Source: Arthrobacter oryzae (GTDB taxonomy: Bacteria; Actinomycetota; Actinomycetes; Actinomycetales; Micrococcaceae). From it: a DNA stretch of 64,000 nucleotides. The DNA lies in the NCBI RefSeq assembly GCF_030718995.1, contig NZ_CP132204.1:682001-746000 (forward strand), given 5' to 3'. Numbering within the stretch: the stretch's first letter is position 1; every line of letters begins with the position of its first letter. Position numbers and translations under genes: made by a program. Below, piece by piece: positions 31,474-40,020 of the stretch. Under the pieces are notes generated by a model. It searched no databases, was not told where the DNA came from, and saw only the letters and a program-made list of their open reading frames with translations.

Positions 31474-34049
31474 CGGACCGGCACCTGGGGCAGCACCGTG
31501 AGCGGCAGGGAGGTGCGGAACTGCCCCGGCGTGAGCGGATCGTCGCGTTCGGTCCACGGGTCCACGTAGCTGTCCACGGAGGCCTGCATGGCCGCGTCAA
31601 GCCCCGCCGCGAGGCCCTGCGCGTCGTCCACCACCACGGCGCGGATATGGTCGATGCCCACCCGGGGCACGAAGGAGTAGGTGCGCTCCAGCCAGTTGGC
31701 GTTTTCCCGGTAGTACTGCATGAACCGGCCCGTCAGCACCTTCACCTTCTCGGGGTCATCAACGGAGGCCAGCAGGTCGCCCTTGCGGATGTGGGCGCCG
31801 GCCGCTCCCCCGACGTAGATTTCCCAGCGGCCGCCCTCCACTGCCACCACGCCAACGTCCTTGACCAGCGACTCGGCGCAGTTCCGCGGGCAGCCCGAGA
31901 CGGCCAGCTTCAGTTTGGCCGGCGCCTCGATCCCCTGGAACTGCGACTCGATCTCGATCCCCAGCTTGGTGGAATCGCCGGTGCCGTAGCGGCAAAAGTC
32001 CTTGCCCACGCAGGTCTTGACGGTGCGGAAGCTCTTCCCGTACGCGTAGCCGGAGGGCATGTCCAGGTCAGCCCACACCTGCGGCAGGTCCTCCTTGGGC
32101 ACACCCAGCAGGTCGATGCGCTGCCCTCCCGTCAGCTTGATCAGGGGGATGTTGTGCTTTTCGGCGACGTCGGCAATCCGGCGCAGCTGCTGGACCGACG
32201 TCACGCCGCCCTTCATCTGGGGAACCACGGAGAACGTGCCGTCCCGCTGGATGTTGGCGTGGACGCGGTCGTTGATGAACCGGGCGTCCCGCTCGTCGAT
32301 GTACTGGTCCGCGAGCATCATCTTCATCAGGGACGCGAGGCCCATCTTGGATTTGGCATCCTCCGCGCTGCCGGGCGCCAGCGCGGCAAACACGGCGGAC
32401 ACAGAGCGGAGGCCCTGCTTGCGGATGGCCGCCATCAGCGAAGCTTTGTCCAGCGGGATGCCCGGGACGTAGTAGCTGGCGGCCGGGTCCTCCTCCACCG
32501 AACCGTCCGCGGCCCATTCCACCACCTGCTTCACCAGCAGCTTGCAGGAACCGCAGCCCTTGCCTGCACGGGTGGCGTCCATGGCTCCGGCCACGGTGTT
32601 GCACCCGCCCCTGACCACGTCCACCAGGGATTTCTTGCTGACGCCGTTGCAGTTGCAGACCTGCGCGTCATCGCTGAGCTCGGCCACACCCTGTTCTTCG
32701 GCGGGACCGCCAAGATCGAACATCAGCGAGATCCGCTCCTCCGGCAGCGGGAGGCCCTTGTCGAAGGCCTGGGTCAGGTAGGCCACCTTGCGGCTGTCAC
32801 CGAGGAGGGTGGCTCCCACCATTTTGTTGTCGCGGATGACGATGGACTTGAACACGCCGCGGCTGGGTTCGGAGAACACGATGTGTTCGTCCGTCTCCCG
32901 CTCCGGGCCCGTCAGGCCCATGGACGCGACTTCGACGCCGGCAACCTTGAGTTTGGTGGCGGTCCGGGAACCCAGGTATGCCGCGGTGGTGTCCGCGCCG
33001 GTGACGTGGTCGGCGAGCACCGCGGCCTGTTCCCAGAGCGGTGCCACCAGTCCATAGACCTCGCCGCGGTGCTGGACGCATTCGCCTACGGCATAGATGC
33101 TGTCCTCGTCCACCACGCGCAGCTGGTCATCCACCACAGTGGCCCGCTCCACGTGCAGGCCGCTCAGCACGGCGAGGTCCACGTTGGGGCGGATTCCTGC
33201 GGCCACCACCACCATGTCGCAGGCGATGTCAGGCCGGTCCCGCAGCCGGACCCCGGTGACCCTGTCCGCTCCCAGGACCGCGGTGGTGCGGCTGCCGGTG
33301 TGCACCCGGATGCCCAGGGCCTCGACGCTCCGGCGCAGGATGGCTCCGCCGTCAGGCCCCATCTGGGCGTTCATGAGGTGCGCGCCGGAGTGGACTACGT
33401 CCACCTCGATGCCATGGCTTTGGAGACCCCGCGCCGCTTCCAGTCCCAGCAGGCCGCCGCCGATCACCACGGCCCTGTAGTGATCTTCGTACTGCGCGTG
33501 CTCCACCATGTTGCGGGTGTCGTCGATGGTGCGGAACGTGAAGACGCCGGGTTTGATCGAGCCGCTGGGGGTGTAGAGGCCGTCCATCGGAGGCATGAAC
33601 GACTGGCTGCCGGTGGCGATGATCAGGACGTCGTACGGGACCACATGGCCGTTGTTGGCGAAGACGTATTTGGTGAAGCGGTCGATCCGCTCCACCCGGA
33701 CGCCGGCGTGCAGCGTGATGTTGTTGTCCTGGTACCAGTGCAGGGAGTTCAGGAAGATGTCCGCGTCGCTTTCCTCCCCGGAGAGGACGTGGCTGAGCAT
33801 GATCCTGTTGTAGTTGCCGTACGGCTCGTCGCCGAACATCGTGATGGTGAACTGCTCGGCGCCGCCGCGGGCCAGGATCTCTTCCACGGCACGGGCACCG
33901 GCCATGCCGTTGCCAATCACCACCAGCCGACGGCGGGTGTCCGGCTTTCCCGGCGGCCGCCTGCCTTTCGTGAGGGAGACAGGCCCGGGCATCTCGTGCT
34001 GGGCCTTGTGGGGCGTCTTGCGCTTGTTTTGGTCTGCGACGGCGGTCAT
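31470..34049 (-). CDS. nirB: Assimilatory nitrite reductase large subunit
   Basis: 859 residues. N-terminal FAD/NAD oxidoreductase (GNGMAGARAVEEIL near 47); a BFD-like [2Fe-2S] domain with VCNCNGVSKKSL and GKGCGSCKLLV near 470-505; C-terminal siroheme/[4Fe-4S] ligands in KTCVGKDFCRYG and SGCPRNCAES. It makes ammonium from nitrite in the cytoplasm. The start ATG overlaps the preceding small gene. Siroheme synthesis and nitrate reductase genes are not in the window. Confidence 0.95.
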   Translation of the reverse strand: MTAVADQNKRKTPHKAQHEMPGPVSLTKGRRPPGKPDTRRRLVVIGNGMAGARAVEEILARGGAEQFTITMFGDEPYGNYNRIMLSHVLSGEESDADIFLNSLHWYQDNNITLHAGVRVERIDRFTKYVFANNGHVVPYDVLIIATGSQSFMPPMDGLYTPSGSIKPGVFTFRTIDDTRNMVEHAQYEDHYRAVVIGGGLLGLEAARGLQSHGIEVDVVHSGAHLMNAQMGPDGGAILRRSVEALGIRVHTGSRTTAVLGADRVTGVRLRDRPDIACDMVVVAAGIRPNVDLAVLSGLHVERATVVDDQLRVVDEDSIYAVGECVQHRGEVYGLVAPLWEQAAVLADHVTGADTTAAYLGSRTATKLKVAGVEVASMGLTGPERETDEHIVFSEPSRGVFKSIVIRDNKMVGATLLGDSRKVAYLTQAFDKGLPLPEERISLMFDLGGPAEEQGVAELSDDAQVCNCNGVSKKSLVDVVRGGCNTVAGAMDATRAGKGCGSCKLLVKQVVEWAADGSVEEDPAASYYVPGIPLDKASLMAAIRKQGLRSVSAVFAALAPGSAEDAKSKMGLASLMKMMLADQYIDERDARFINDRVHANIQRDGTFSVVPQMKGGVTSVQQLRRIADVAEKHNIPLIKLTGGQRIDLLGVPKEDLPQVWADLDMPSGYAYGKSFRTVKTCVGKDFCRYGTGDSTKLGIEIESQFQGIEAPAKLKLAVSGCPRNCAESLVKDVGVVAVEGGRWEIYVGGAAGAHIRKGDLLASVDDPEKVKVLTGRFMQYYRENANWLERTYSFVPRVGIDHIRAVVVDDAQGLAAGLDAAMQASVDSYVDPWTERDDPLTPGQFRTSLPLTVLPQVPVR

Positions 34050-34396
34050 CAGTGTTCCACCATGCCCAGGTCGATGACCACGTAGCCCGTGACGCCGTCG
34101 GCCGCCAGGAGGAACACTTCGATCACCGAGCCGCCTTCGATGTCCTCCACCACGCGGAGCGGCACGTGGACGTCGCTCTTGGCGCCGATGGGGAAATACC
34201 GCATGGGCGCGCCGTCGCGCATCAGGACCGCGGTGATCAGCTCGGAGGTGGAGTTGCCGCCGCGGAAGTAGAGGGTCTGGTTGATGATTCCGTCCGGAAC
34301 GAAGTGCGCGAGCTCCCGGTGGATGGGAACGGGCTTTTCAAGTCCGGCACCCTCGAAGGGGAAGACGCCCTGCAGGAAGAGGTTCTTGGTGATCAC
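34049..34396 (-). CDS. Conserved small protein of the nir operon, function unknown
   Basis: 115 residues, strand-rich, no membrane segment, no cysteine pair. It begins MITKNLFLQGVFPFEG and contains NQTLYFRGGNSTSELITAVLMRDG, which suggest a beta-barrel or sandwich. AAAGGA lies upstream. It is the first gene of the operon and its end overlaps the nirB start, so it is very likely translated with nitrite reductase. I do not recognise the family; it could aid cofactor loading, electron transfer or regulation. Confidence 0.7.
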   Translation of the reverse strand: MITKNLFLQGVFPFEGAGLEKPVPIHRELAHFVPDGIINQTLYFRGGNSTSELITAVLMRDGAPMRYFPIGAKSDVHVPLRVVEDIEGGSVIEVFLLAADGVTGYVVIDLGMVEH

Positions 34397-34522
34397 GGGA
34401 GGGATCCTTTCGGCCGGCTGGGTAGGGGCCCGGCGGCGGTGCGCGCGGGTGCTACTTGAGCGTGGGAATCACTGACTCCCTTCCATCCTGCTCCGCAGTT
34501 GTTTCGGCCCGGCGCGCAGGGA

Positions 34523-34549
34523 GTAACGATCCCTTAACGCAAACCTCAC
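34523..34549. promoter_or_regulatory. Possible GlnR-type site upstream of nir operon
   Basis: Three pentamers, GTAAC, TTAAC and CTCAC, are spaced by exactly six bases, read on the plus strand. On the operon strand they read GTGAG, GTTAA, GTTAC. GlnR sites in actinomycetes use GTnAC/GnAAC pentamers at 6-base spacing, and nirB is a GlnR target in streptomycetes. The match is imperfect. Confidence 0.35.
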
Positions 34550-34558
34550 CGTTCCGCG

Positions 34559-34594
34559 GCCCGGTTTCGGGCCCGGTTTCGGGCCCGGTTTCCG
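34559..34594. repeat. Three 12-bp tandem repeats
   Basis: GCCCGGTTTCGG is repeated three times, the last copy changed, then a pair of CGCAGCTACTGC copies at 34600 and 34622. It lies between the nir promoter and the 3' end of the ABC-F gene; no function is evident. Confidence 0.7.
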
Positions 34595-34626
34595 GCCCCC
34601 GCAGCTACTGCGAAGCTACCCCGCAG

Positions 34627-36315
34627 CTACTGCAGTGCGCCGTCCCGCATGGTGTACCGCAGCCAGCTCCCGGCCGGGCTTCCGGCGGCGGCCTCACGCG
34701 CGGCGCATTTATCGAACCACTCCCCCAGCGCGCGGTCGTGGCTCACCATGATCAGCGTCCCGCCGAATTCCGAGAGGGCCGCTTCCAGCTGTTCCACCAG
34801 CACGGGTGCCAGGTGGTTGGTGGGTTCGTCCACGAGCATCGTCCCGAAGCCGCCCAGCAGGAGCCGGGCGAGGGCCAGCCTGCGCTGCTGTCCGGCGGAA
34901 AGGCTGCCCACGGGCACATGGAATTCGGTGGTGCGGAAAAGGCCCAGCCGCAGCAGGGCCTCCGCGTGCTCGTCGATGTTCCCGCCCAGTCCGGCCACGA
35001 AAGCGGGCAGCAGCCGCTGCCCCGGACGGATAGGCGGTTCCAGTTCCTGCTGCAAATAGCCGATCCGGCCGCGCCGCGCCACGGTCCCCGCGTCCGGTTC
35101 CAGCGTGCCGGCAAGGACGGACAGAAGGGTGGATTTACCAGCGCCGTTGGGACCCGTGATCAGGATCTTCCGGCCGGCCTCCACCCGGAAGTCCGTCCGT
35201 TCCAGCCGCCCGTGAACCACCACACCGCGTGCCTCCAGGGCCGGTCCAGCGGCCGCACCGGACGCGCCGGCGACACCGGAGTCCGCGCCCCCACCGGTCT
35301 CCGGCTGCAGGTCCACCGCCAGTTTCAACGGAACCGGCGGACGGTCCACGGGGTTGGCTTCGAGCCTGCGCAGCCGCTCCTGGGCGTTGCGGACCTTGCT
35401 GCTGGCAGCCTGCTGCCAGGTGCCGGCCTTGAAGTCGAAGCCCATCTTGTCGCCGTCGCGCCTCCGGGCGTAACCCATCTTCCCGGCCACGGTGTCCGCC
35501 TGCAGGCGTTCGGCCGCCATCGCGTCCAGCCAGGTGCGGTACTGCTGCACCCAGCGTTCACGCTCGGCCGCCTTCTCCCGCAGATACCCCTCGTAGCCGT
35601 TGCCGTACCGGTTGACGGCGCACCGTTCGGCGTCCACTTCGATGACGGAAACGGCCACTTTGCGCAGCAGCGCCCGGTCATGGGAAACCACGACGACGGT
35701 TCCCCGGTGGGCGGCCAGCCGCGCCTCGAGCCAGGCCGTTCCGCTGGCGTCCAGGTGGTTGGTGGGCTCGTCCAGCAGGAGGATGTCCGCCGGATCAGCC
35801 AGCACGCAGGCCAGCGCAACCCGGTGCTGTTCCCCGCCCGAGAGCGACCCCAGCGTCCGCCGCCGGTCCAGCCCGCCGAGGCCCAGGCGGTCCAGGGCTG
35901 CCTCCACGCGCGACTCCGCGGCGTACCCTTCCCGCAGCTGGTACTGGGTCTGCAGGTTGCCGTAGCGCTCCAGCTGCTCCTCGTCGGCGTCTGCCAGGCC
36001 CGCTTCCAAGGAGTCCAGCTCTGCCTCGAGTCCGCGCAGCGACGCCAGGGCGTCGTCGATCGCGTTGCCCACCGTGAACGACGCCGGCAGGCCGGTGGTC
36101 TGCGCCAGGTAGCCGACGCGCCCGTGGCACGCGGCAGTGCCTTCGTTGGGGTTCTCGAGCCCGGCGAGGATCCGGAGCAAAGTTGATTTTCCGGCCCCGT
36201 TTTCACCGACGACGGCCACATGTTCACCGGCACCGATGACGAGGTCAACCGCAGTGAAGAGCCGCCGGTCACCGTAGCCATGGGTGACGCCGGTCAGGGA
36301 AAGGTGTTCAGTCAC
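34627..36315 (-). CDS. ABC-F ATPase, probable ribosome-protection factor
   Basis: 562 residues with two ATP-binding cassettes and no membrane domain. Cassette 1 has GENGAGKST, LSGGEQHRVALA and LLLDEPTNHLD; cassette 2 has GPNGAGKST, LSAGQQRRLALARLL and LVDEPTNHLA. The linker between them (about 230-340) holds the charged helix KAAERERWVQQYRTWLDAMA. Such proteins bind the ribosomal E site and often displace macrolides, lincosamides or pleuromutilins. The GTG start lies four bases after a hairpin that would hide its AGGA; a tripeptide ORF lies just upstream (see leader entry), supporting antibiotic-inducible expression. Confidence 0.9.
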   Translation of the reverse strand: MTEHLSLTGVTHGYGDRRLFTAVDLVIGAGEHVAVVGENGAGKSTLLRILAGLENPNEGTAACHGRVGYLAQTTGLPASFTVGNAIDDALASLRGLEAELDSLEAGLADADEEQLERYGNLQTQYQLREGYAAESRVEAALDRLGLGGLDRRRTLGSLSGGEQHRVALACVLADPADILLLDEPTNHLDASGTAWLEARLAAHRGTVVVVSHDRALLRKVAVSVIEVDAERCAVNRYGNGYEGYLREKAAERERWVQQYRTWLDAMAAERLQADTVAGKMGYARRRDGDKMGFDFKAGTWQQAASSKVRNAQERLRRLEANPVDRPPVPLKLAVDLQPETGGGADSGVAGASGAAAGPALEARGVVVHGRLERTDFRVEAGRKILITGPNGAGKSTLLSVLAGTLEPDAGTVARRGRIGYLQQELEPPIRPGQRLLPAFVAGLGGNIDEHAEALLRLGLFRTTEFHVPVGSLSAGQQRRLALARLLLGGFGTMLVDEPTNHLAPVLVEQLEAALSEFGGTLIMVSHDRALGEWFDKCAAREAAAGSPAGSWLRYTMRDGALQ

Positions 36316-36400
36316 AGTGAGTCCTAACGGGGTACGGAGTGTGGCGGGGCTTGTTAGGACTTCATCCGTCCACCCTGCCCGGCCGGACCCCCGGCGTCAA
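36316..36400 (-). promoter_or_regulatory. ABC-F leader: promoter, MKS mini-ORF and SD-hiding hairpin
   Basis: In minus-strand order: TTGACG (36400-36395), 17-bp spacer, CAGGGT (36377-36372), six bases, ATG AAG TCC TAA (36365-36354), encoding Met-Lys-Ser-stop. Codons 2-4 form the left arm of a perfect 9-bp hairpin (AGTCCTAAC at 36361-36353, GTTAGGACT at 36328-36320, 24-nt loop). The right arm contains AGGA, the only Shine-Dalgarno of the GTG at 36315, spaced six bases. A ribosome stalled on the mini-ORF would open the hairpin and free the site. Confidence 0.7.
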
Positions 36401-36425
36401 GCGCCGCCGTCGTACGCCGTTTCCC

Positions 36426-37301
36426 TCAGACGGCGAGGGCCGCTGCCTTCCTGCGCCGCGCCTTCGCCAGCCGCGTGCCGATCAGCCCCTGGCGGGGGCT
36501 GAACAGATAGACGACGGCGAAAATGGCACCTTGGGTGAGCACCACCATGGCACCGGAGGCGGTGTCCAGGTAGTAGCTGAGGTAGATGCCGGCGATCGAG
36601 CAGGCCGCCGAAATGACCGGGGCGATCACCAGCATGCGGGAGAACCGGTCCGTCAGCAGGTAGGCGGTGGCGCCGGGGATGATCAGCATGGCCACCACCA
36701 GCACCACGCCGACGGTCTGCAGCGCCACCACGGAGGTCAGCGCCAGGAGTCCCAGCAGCAGCGCTCCCAGCCGCTTCGGGGACAGGCCGATGGCGTGGGC
36801 GTGCGTGGGGTCGAAGGCGTACAGGGTGAGGTCCCGGCGTTTGAGGATCAGGATGGCGAACGCCACCACTCCCAGCACCAGCACCTGGATCATGTCCGAA
36901 TCGCTGACGCCCAGCAGGTTGCCGAAAATAATGTGGTTGAGGTCGGTCTGGCTGGGCGTGACGGAGATCAGCACCAGGCCCAGGGCGAACAGCGAGGTGA
37001 ACACAATGCCGATCGCCGCGTCCTCCTTGACCCGGCTGGTGTTCCGGACCACCCCGATCAGGGTGACGGCGATCAGCGCGAACACCAGCGCGCCCAGGGC
37101 AAACGGTGCGCCCACGATATAGGCCAGCACGACGCCGGGCAGCACGGCGTGGGAGACGGCGTCGCCCATGAGCGACCAGCCGATCAGCACCAGCCAGCAG
37201 CTCAGCACGGCGCAGACAATGGCGGCAAGCGCTGTGGTGATGATGGCGCGCACCATGAAGTCGTAGCTCAACGGTTCCAGCAGGATGTCAATGAGGTCCA
37301 T
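36426..37301 (-). CDS. Metal ABC transporter permease
   Basis: 291 residues, eight to nine helices, ABC-3 family (ZnuB/MntB/SitC). IGWSLMGDAVSHAVLPGVVLAYIVG carries the conserved GD-SH-VLPG coupling segment. It pairs with the ATPase 3 bp upstream and the lipoprotein to import a divalent metal, manganese more likely than zinc judging by the operator before the operon. The C-terminus ends in a short basic stretch. Confidence 0.9.
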   Translation of the reverse strand: MDLIDILLEPLSYDFMVRAIITTALAAIVCAVLSCWLVLIGWSLMGDAVSHAVLPGVVLAYIVGAPFALGALVFALIAVTLIGVVRNTSRVKEDAAIGIVFTSLFALGLVLISVTPSQTDLNHIIFGNLLGVSDSDMIQVLVLGVVAFAILILKRRDLTLYAFDPTHAHAIGLSPKRLGALLLGLLALTSVVALQTVGVVLVVAMLIIPGATAYLLTDRFSRMLVIAPVISAACSIAGIYLSYYLDTASGAMVVLTQGAIFAVVYLFSPRQGLIGTRLAKARRRKAAALAV

Positions 37302-37304
37302 GGC

Positions 37305-38138
37305 CTAGCTCCTGCCCTGGTGCCGGGACAGGTCCCGGTCCGGAAGGTCCCTGCCCGGAAGGTCGGCAGCCGGAAGCTCACCTGCCGGACGCTCGGGGTC
37401 CGGCAGCTCACGGTTAAGGACGTCCAGGCCGAAGGCCATGGCCAGGTATTCGGGCTGCAGGACAACCTCCGGCGGGCCGTGCATGAGGACCTTGCGCATC
37501 AGGAGCACCGCTTCGTCGCACAGCTGCGGCAGGGCGTGGAGGTCGTGCGTGGAAATGAGGATGGTGCAGCCGTCCGAAGCGAGCTCCCGCAGCAGCCGCG
37601 TGATGGTGGCTTCGGAGCGCTTGTCCACTCCGGCGAACGGCTCGTCCAAGAGCATCATGGTGGCGCCCTGGGCGATGCCCCGGGCCACGAACGCCCGCTT
37701 CTTCTGGCCGCCGGACAGCTGGCCGATCTGCCGGTTCGCGAACTCGGAGAGTTCCACCCGGTCCAGTGCGAGGTCGACGGCGGCGCGGTCTTCCTTGGAG
37801 GGGCGGCGGGTGAAACCCTGGTGCCCGTAGCGGCCCATCATCACCACGTCGCGGACGGACAGCGGGAACTGCCAGTCCACTTCCTCGCTTTGCGGGACGT
37901 AACCGATTCCGCCTTCCCGGCGTGCCTTGGCAGGTGAGGCCCCGTTGATGAGGACGCGGCCGGCGTCGGGCTTGATCATTCCCATGATCACCTTGAACAG
38001 CGTGGATTTGCCGGAACCGTTCATGCCGATCAGGCCGCAGATCCGGGCAGTGTCCAGGGTCAGCGACGCGGCCTCCAGCGCCAGGACCTCGCCGTAGTGG
38101 ACGGTGACGTTTTCAACGAGGATGGCCGGGGTGCTCAC
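37305..38138 (-). CDS. Metal ABC transporter ATP-binding protein
   Basis: 277 residues. Walker A GMNGSGKST (about 37), signature LSGGQKKRAFVARGIAQ, Walker B MMLLDEPFAGVD and switch His in STHD are intact. The family energises Mn2+, Zn2+ or Fe2+ uptake. The last ~30 residues are an Arg/Asp/Pro-rich repeat (variants of GRDLPD) not needed for the fold. It overlaps the binding-protein gene by 4 bp. Confidence 0.92.
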   Translation of the reverse strand: MSTPAILVENVTVHYGEVLALEAASLTLDTARICGLIGMNGSGKSTLFKVIMGMIKPDAGRVLINGASPAKARREGGIGYVPQSEEVDWQFPLSVRDVVMMGRYGHQGFTRRPSKEDRAAVDLALDRVELSEFANRQIGQLSGGQKKRAFVARGIAQGATMMLLDEPFAGVDKRSEATITRLLRELASDGCTILISTHDLHALPQLCDEAVLLMRKVLMHGPPEVVLQPEYLAMAFGLDVLNRELPDPERPAGELPAADLPGRDLPDRDLSRHQGRS

Positions 38139-39115
38139 GATGCCGCCCCCGCCGAGGCGCCGGCCAGGGCTTCGGTGATGATTTTGGAGTCGTGCCGGAT
38201 GAGGTCCAGGTAGGTGGGCACGGGACCGTCCGACTCGGACAGCGAATCCACGTAGAGCACGCCGCCGAATGCTGCCCCCGTGGCTCCCACCACCTGGCGC
38301 ATGGGGGCGTCGGACACCGTGGACTCGCAGAAGACGGCCGGGACCTTGTTGGCCTTGACGAACTCGATGGCCCGGGCGATCTGTTGCGGCGTGGCCTGCT
38401 GCTCCGCGTTGACGGCCCAGATGTAGACCTCCCGGAGGCCGGCGTCGCGCGCCAGGTAGGAGAAGGCACCTTCGCAGGTCACCAGGGCACGCTGCGTTTC
38501 CGGAACGGTGGCGAGCTTCTGCACCATCTCATCCTTCACGGCCTGCAGTTTGGCTTTGTAGGCCGCCCCGTTCGCCTCGAAGACGGAGGCGTTGTCAGGA
38601 TCGAGCTTCGAGAACGCCTTCACCATGTTGTCCACGTAGATCTGCACGTTGACCGGGGACATCCATGCGTGCGGGTTCGGCTTGCCCTGGTAGGAGTCCT
38701 CGCTGATGGACATCACCTCAACGCCTTCGCTCACCACGGCGTGCGGAACATCCAGGCCCTCGACGAACTGCGCGAACCAGGCTTCCAGGTTCAGCCCGTT
38801 GTCCAGGATCAGGTCCGCCTTGGACGCCTTGCGGATGTCCCCGGGGGTGGGCTCGTAGCCGTGGATTTCGGCACCGGCCTTGGTGATGGACTCGACCTGC
38901 AGCTTGTCGCCGGCCACGTTCTGCGCGACGTCGGCCAGGACGGTGAAGGTGGTCAGCACCACGGGCTTTTCATCGCCGGGCCCCTGGCCGGGTGCATTGC
39001 CCCCGCACGCGGTGAGGGACAGGCAGAGGACAGCGGCGGCGACGGCGGCTCCGGCAGAGCGGAGGACCCCGGTTCGGCGGACTACTTTGGCGCACCGAAA
39101 CAGAAATTTAGGCAT
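38135..39115 (-). CDS. Metal-binding lipoprotein of ABC importer
   Basis: 326 residues. Signal peptide with lipobox LTAC (Cys37), then a TroA-like fold with metal ligands in GAEIHGYEP, NPHAWMSP, the Glu of FCESTVSD and a later Asp. It delivers metal to the permease. The ATG at 39115 has no Shine-Dalgarno; TAGAAT ends seven bases before it, so the mRNA is likely leaderless, and the operator covers the start. Confidence 0.9.
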   Translation of the reverse strand: MPKFLFRCAKVVRRTGVLRSAGAAVAAAVLCLSLTACGGNAPGQGPGDEKPVVLTTFTVLADVAQNVAGDKLQVESITKAGAEIHGYEPTPGDIRKASKADLILDNGLNLEAWFAQFVEGLDVPHAVVSEGVEVMSISEDSYQGKPNPHAWMSPVNVQIYVDNMVKAFSKLDPDNASVFEANGAAYKAKLQAVKDEMVQKLATVPETQRALVTCEGAFSYLARDAGLREVYIWAVNAEQQATPQQIARAIEFVKANKVPAVFCESTVSDAPMRQVVGATGAAFGGVLYVDSLSESDGPVPTYLDLIRHDSKIITEALAGASAGAAS

Positions 39116-39152
39116 ACCGAATATTCTACTCGGCGCCGCCTCCCCGCTGCAA
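39105..39152 (-). promoter_or_regulatory. Metal-importer promoter with MntR/DtxR-like box
   Basis: TTGCAG (39152-39147), 18-bp spacer and TAGAAT (39128-39123) precede ATG 39115. An imperfect palindrome, AATTTAGG - CATA - CCGAATATT (39105-39125), covers the transcription start. TTTAGGCAT-type arms resemble DtxR/MntR sites rather than the Zur box at 6282, so manganese or iron control is favoured. Confidence 0.55.
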
Positions 39153-39185
39153 CGCCGCCCTCCCGGCCCAAGCTAGGCTGGGGAC

Positions 39186-39947
39186 ATGGGAACAGCTGTC
39201 CGCAATTCCCCGGCGCCACAGCCGGAGCTCTACCGATTTTCTGCGCTCGACTACACCACCGTGGGGCTTTACGTGGCCGTCGCGGCACTCTTTGCCGTGG
39301 CAGGCCCGCTGCTGCAACCATTGCTGCTGCAGCTGTCCCCGGACCCCACCGTTGCCGTGTACTCGGTCAACCTGCTGTTCTACGGCGGCGTAGGCATCCT
39401 TGCCGTCACCGCCGCCCGCCGCGTGGCCGCCCGCGACCTCCGCGTCCTGGCCACCAGGCCATGGTTCACGCTGATCATGATTCCGGTCGCGGTGGTGGCC
39501 ATGCTGATCCTGACGGCCATCCTGGTGGCCATCACCGGAGCCGTGCAGAACTCCGCCAACCAGGCCAACGTGCAGGCACTCGTCCAGCAGGTGTCGCCGT
39601 GGCTGATCGTGCCCCTGCTGGTCATCGTGGGCCCGTTTGTGGAGGAATACATCTTCCGGCACCTGCTGATCGGCAAGCTGAGCCGGCGGGTCAACATCTG
39701 GGTGTGCTGCGTGCTGTCCACCGTGCTGTTCGCGGCGCTGCACATTGTGGGCCAGGAAACCCTGACCCTGCCCGTGCTGATGCCGTACCTGGCCATGGGC
39801 GCCACCCTGGTGTTCGTGTACGTGTGGACCGGCAAGAACCTGATGTTCTCCTACTTCGTCCACGCCGCGAAGAACCTGCTGGCCGTGGTGTTCATCTACG
39901 CCATTCCGCCCGAACTGATGGACCAGCTGCAGCAGGTCCAGCCCTAG
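39186..39947 (+). CDS. CPBP-family intramembrane protease
   Basis: 253 residues, about seven helices. The CAAX-protease/bacteriocin-processing motifs are present: EEYIFRHLL (EExxxR, near 156-161), FAALH near 192-196 and a third-motif HAAKN near 229. Members cleave within the membrane; some confer bacteriocin self-immunity, and substrates are usually unknown. TAGGCT lies six bases before the ATG, so it is probably leaderless. It is divergent from the metal importer. Confidence 0.88.
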   Translation: MGTAVRNSPAPQPELYRFSALDYTTVGLYVAVAALFAVAGPLLQPLLLQLSPDPTVAVYSVNLLFYGGVGILAVTAARRVAARDLRVLATRPWFTLIMIPVAVVAMLILTAILVAITGAVQNSANQANVQALVQQVSPWLIVPLLVIVGPFVEEYIFRHLLIGKLSRRVNIWVCCVLSTVLFAALHIVGQETLTLPVLMPYLAMGATLVFVYVWTGKNLMFSYFVHAAKNLLAVVFIYAIPPELMDQLQQVQP

Positions 39948-40020
39948 ACACCCGACTGACACCCTCCTGACCGCTCGCGGCCCCCTACCGCCGTGCACGC
40001 CGCCGTCGTACTTTTGGGTC

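Noticed and set aside
29593..31569. Plus-strand frame of 658 codons opposite the permease
   Set aside because: It crosses a gene, an intergenic hairpin and part of nirD; its composition is that of an antisense shadow.
31647..34085. Plus-strand open frame of 812 codons opposite nirB
   Set aside because: Antisense shadow of nirB codon bias; His/Val/Gly-rich with no motif.
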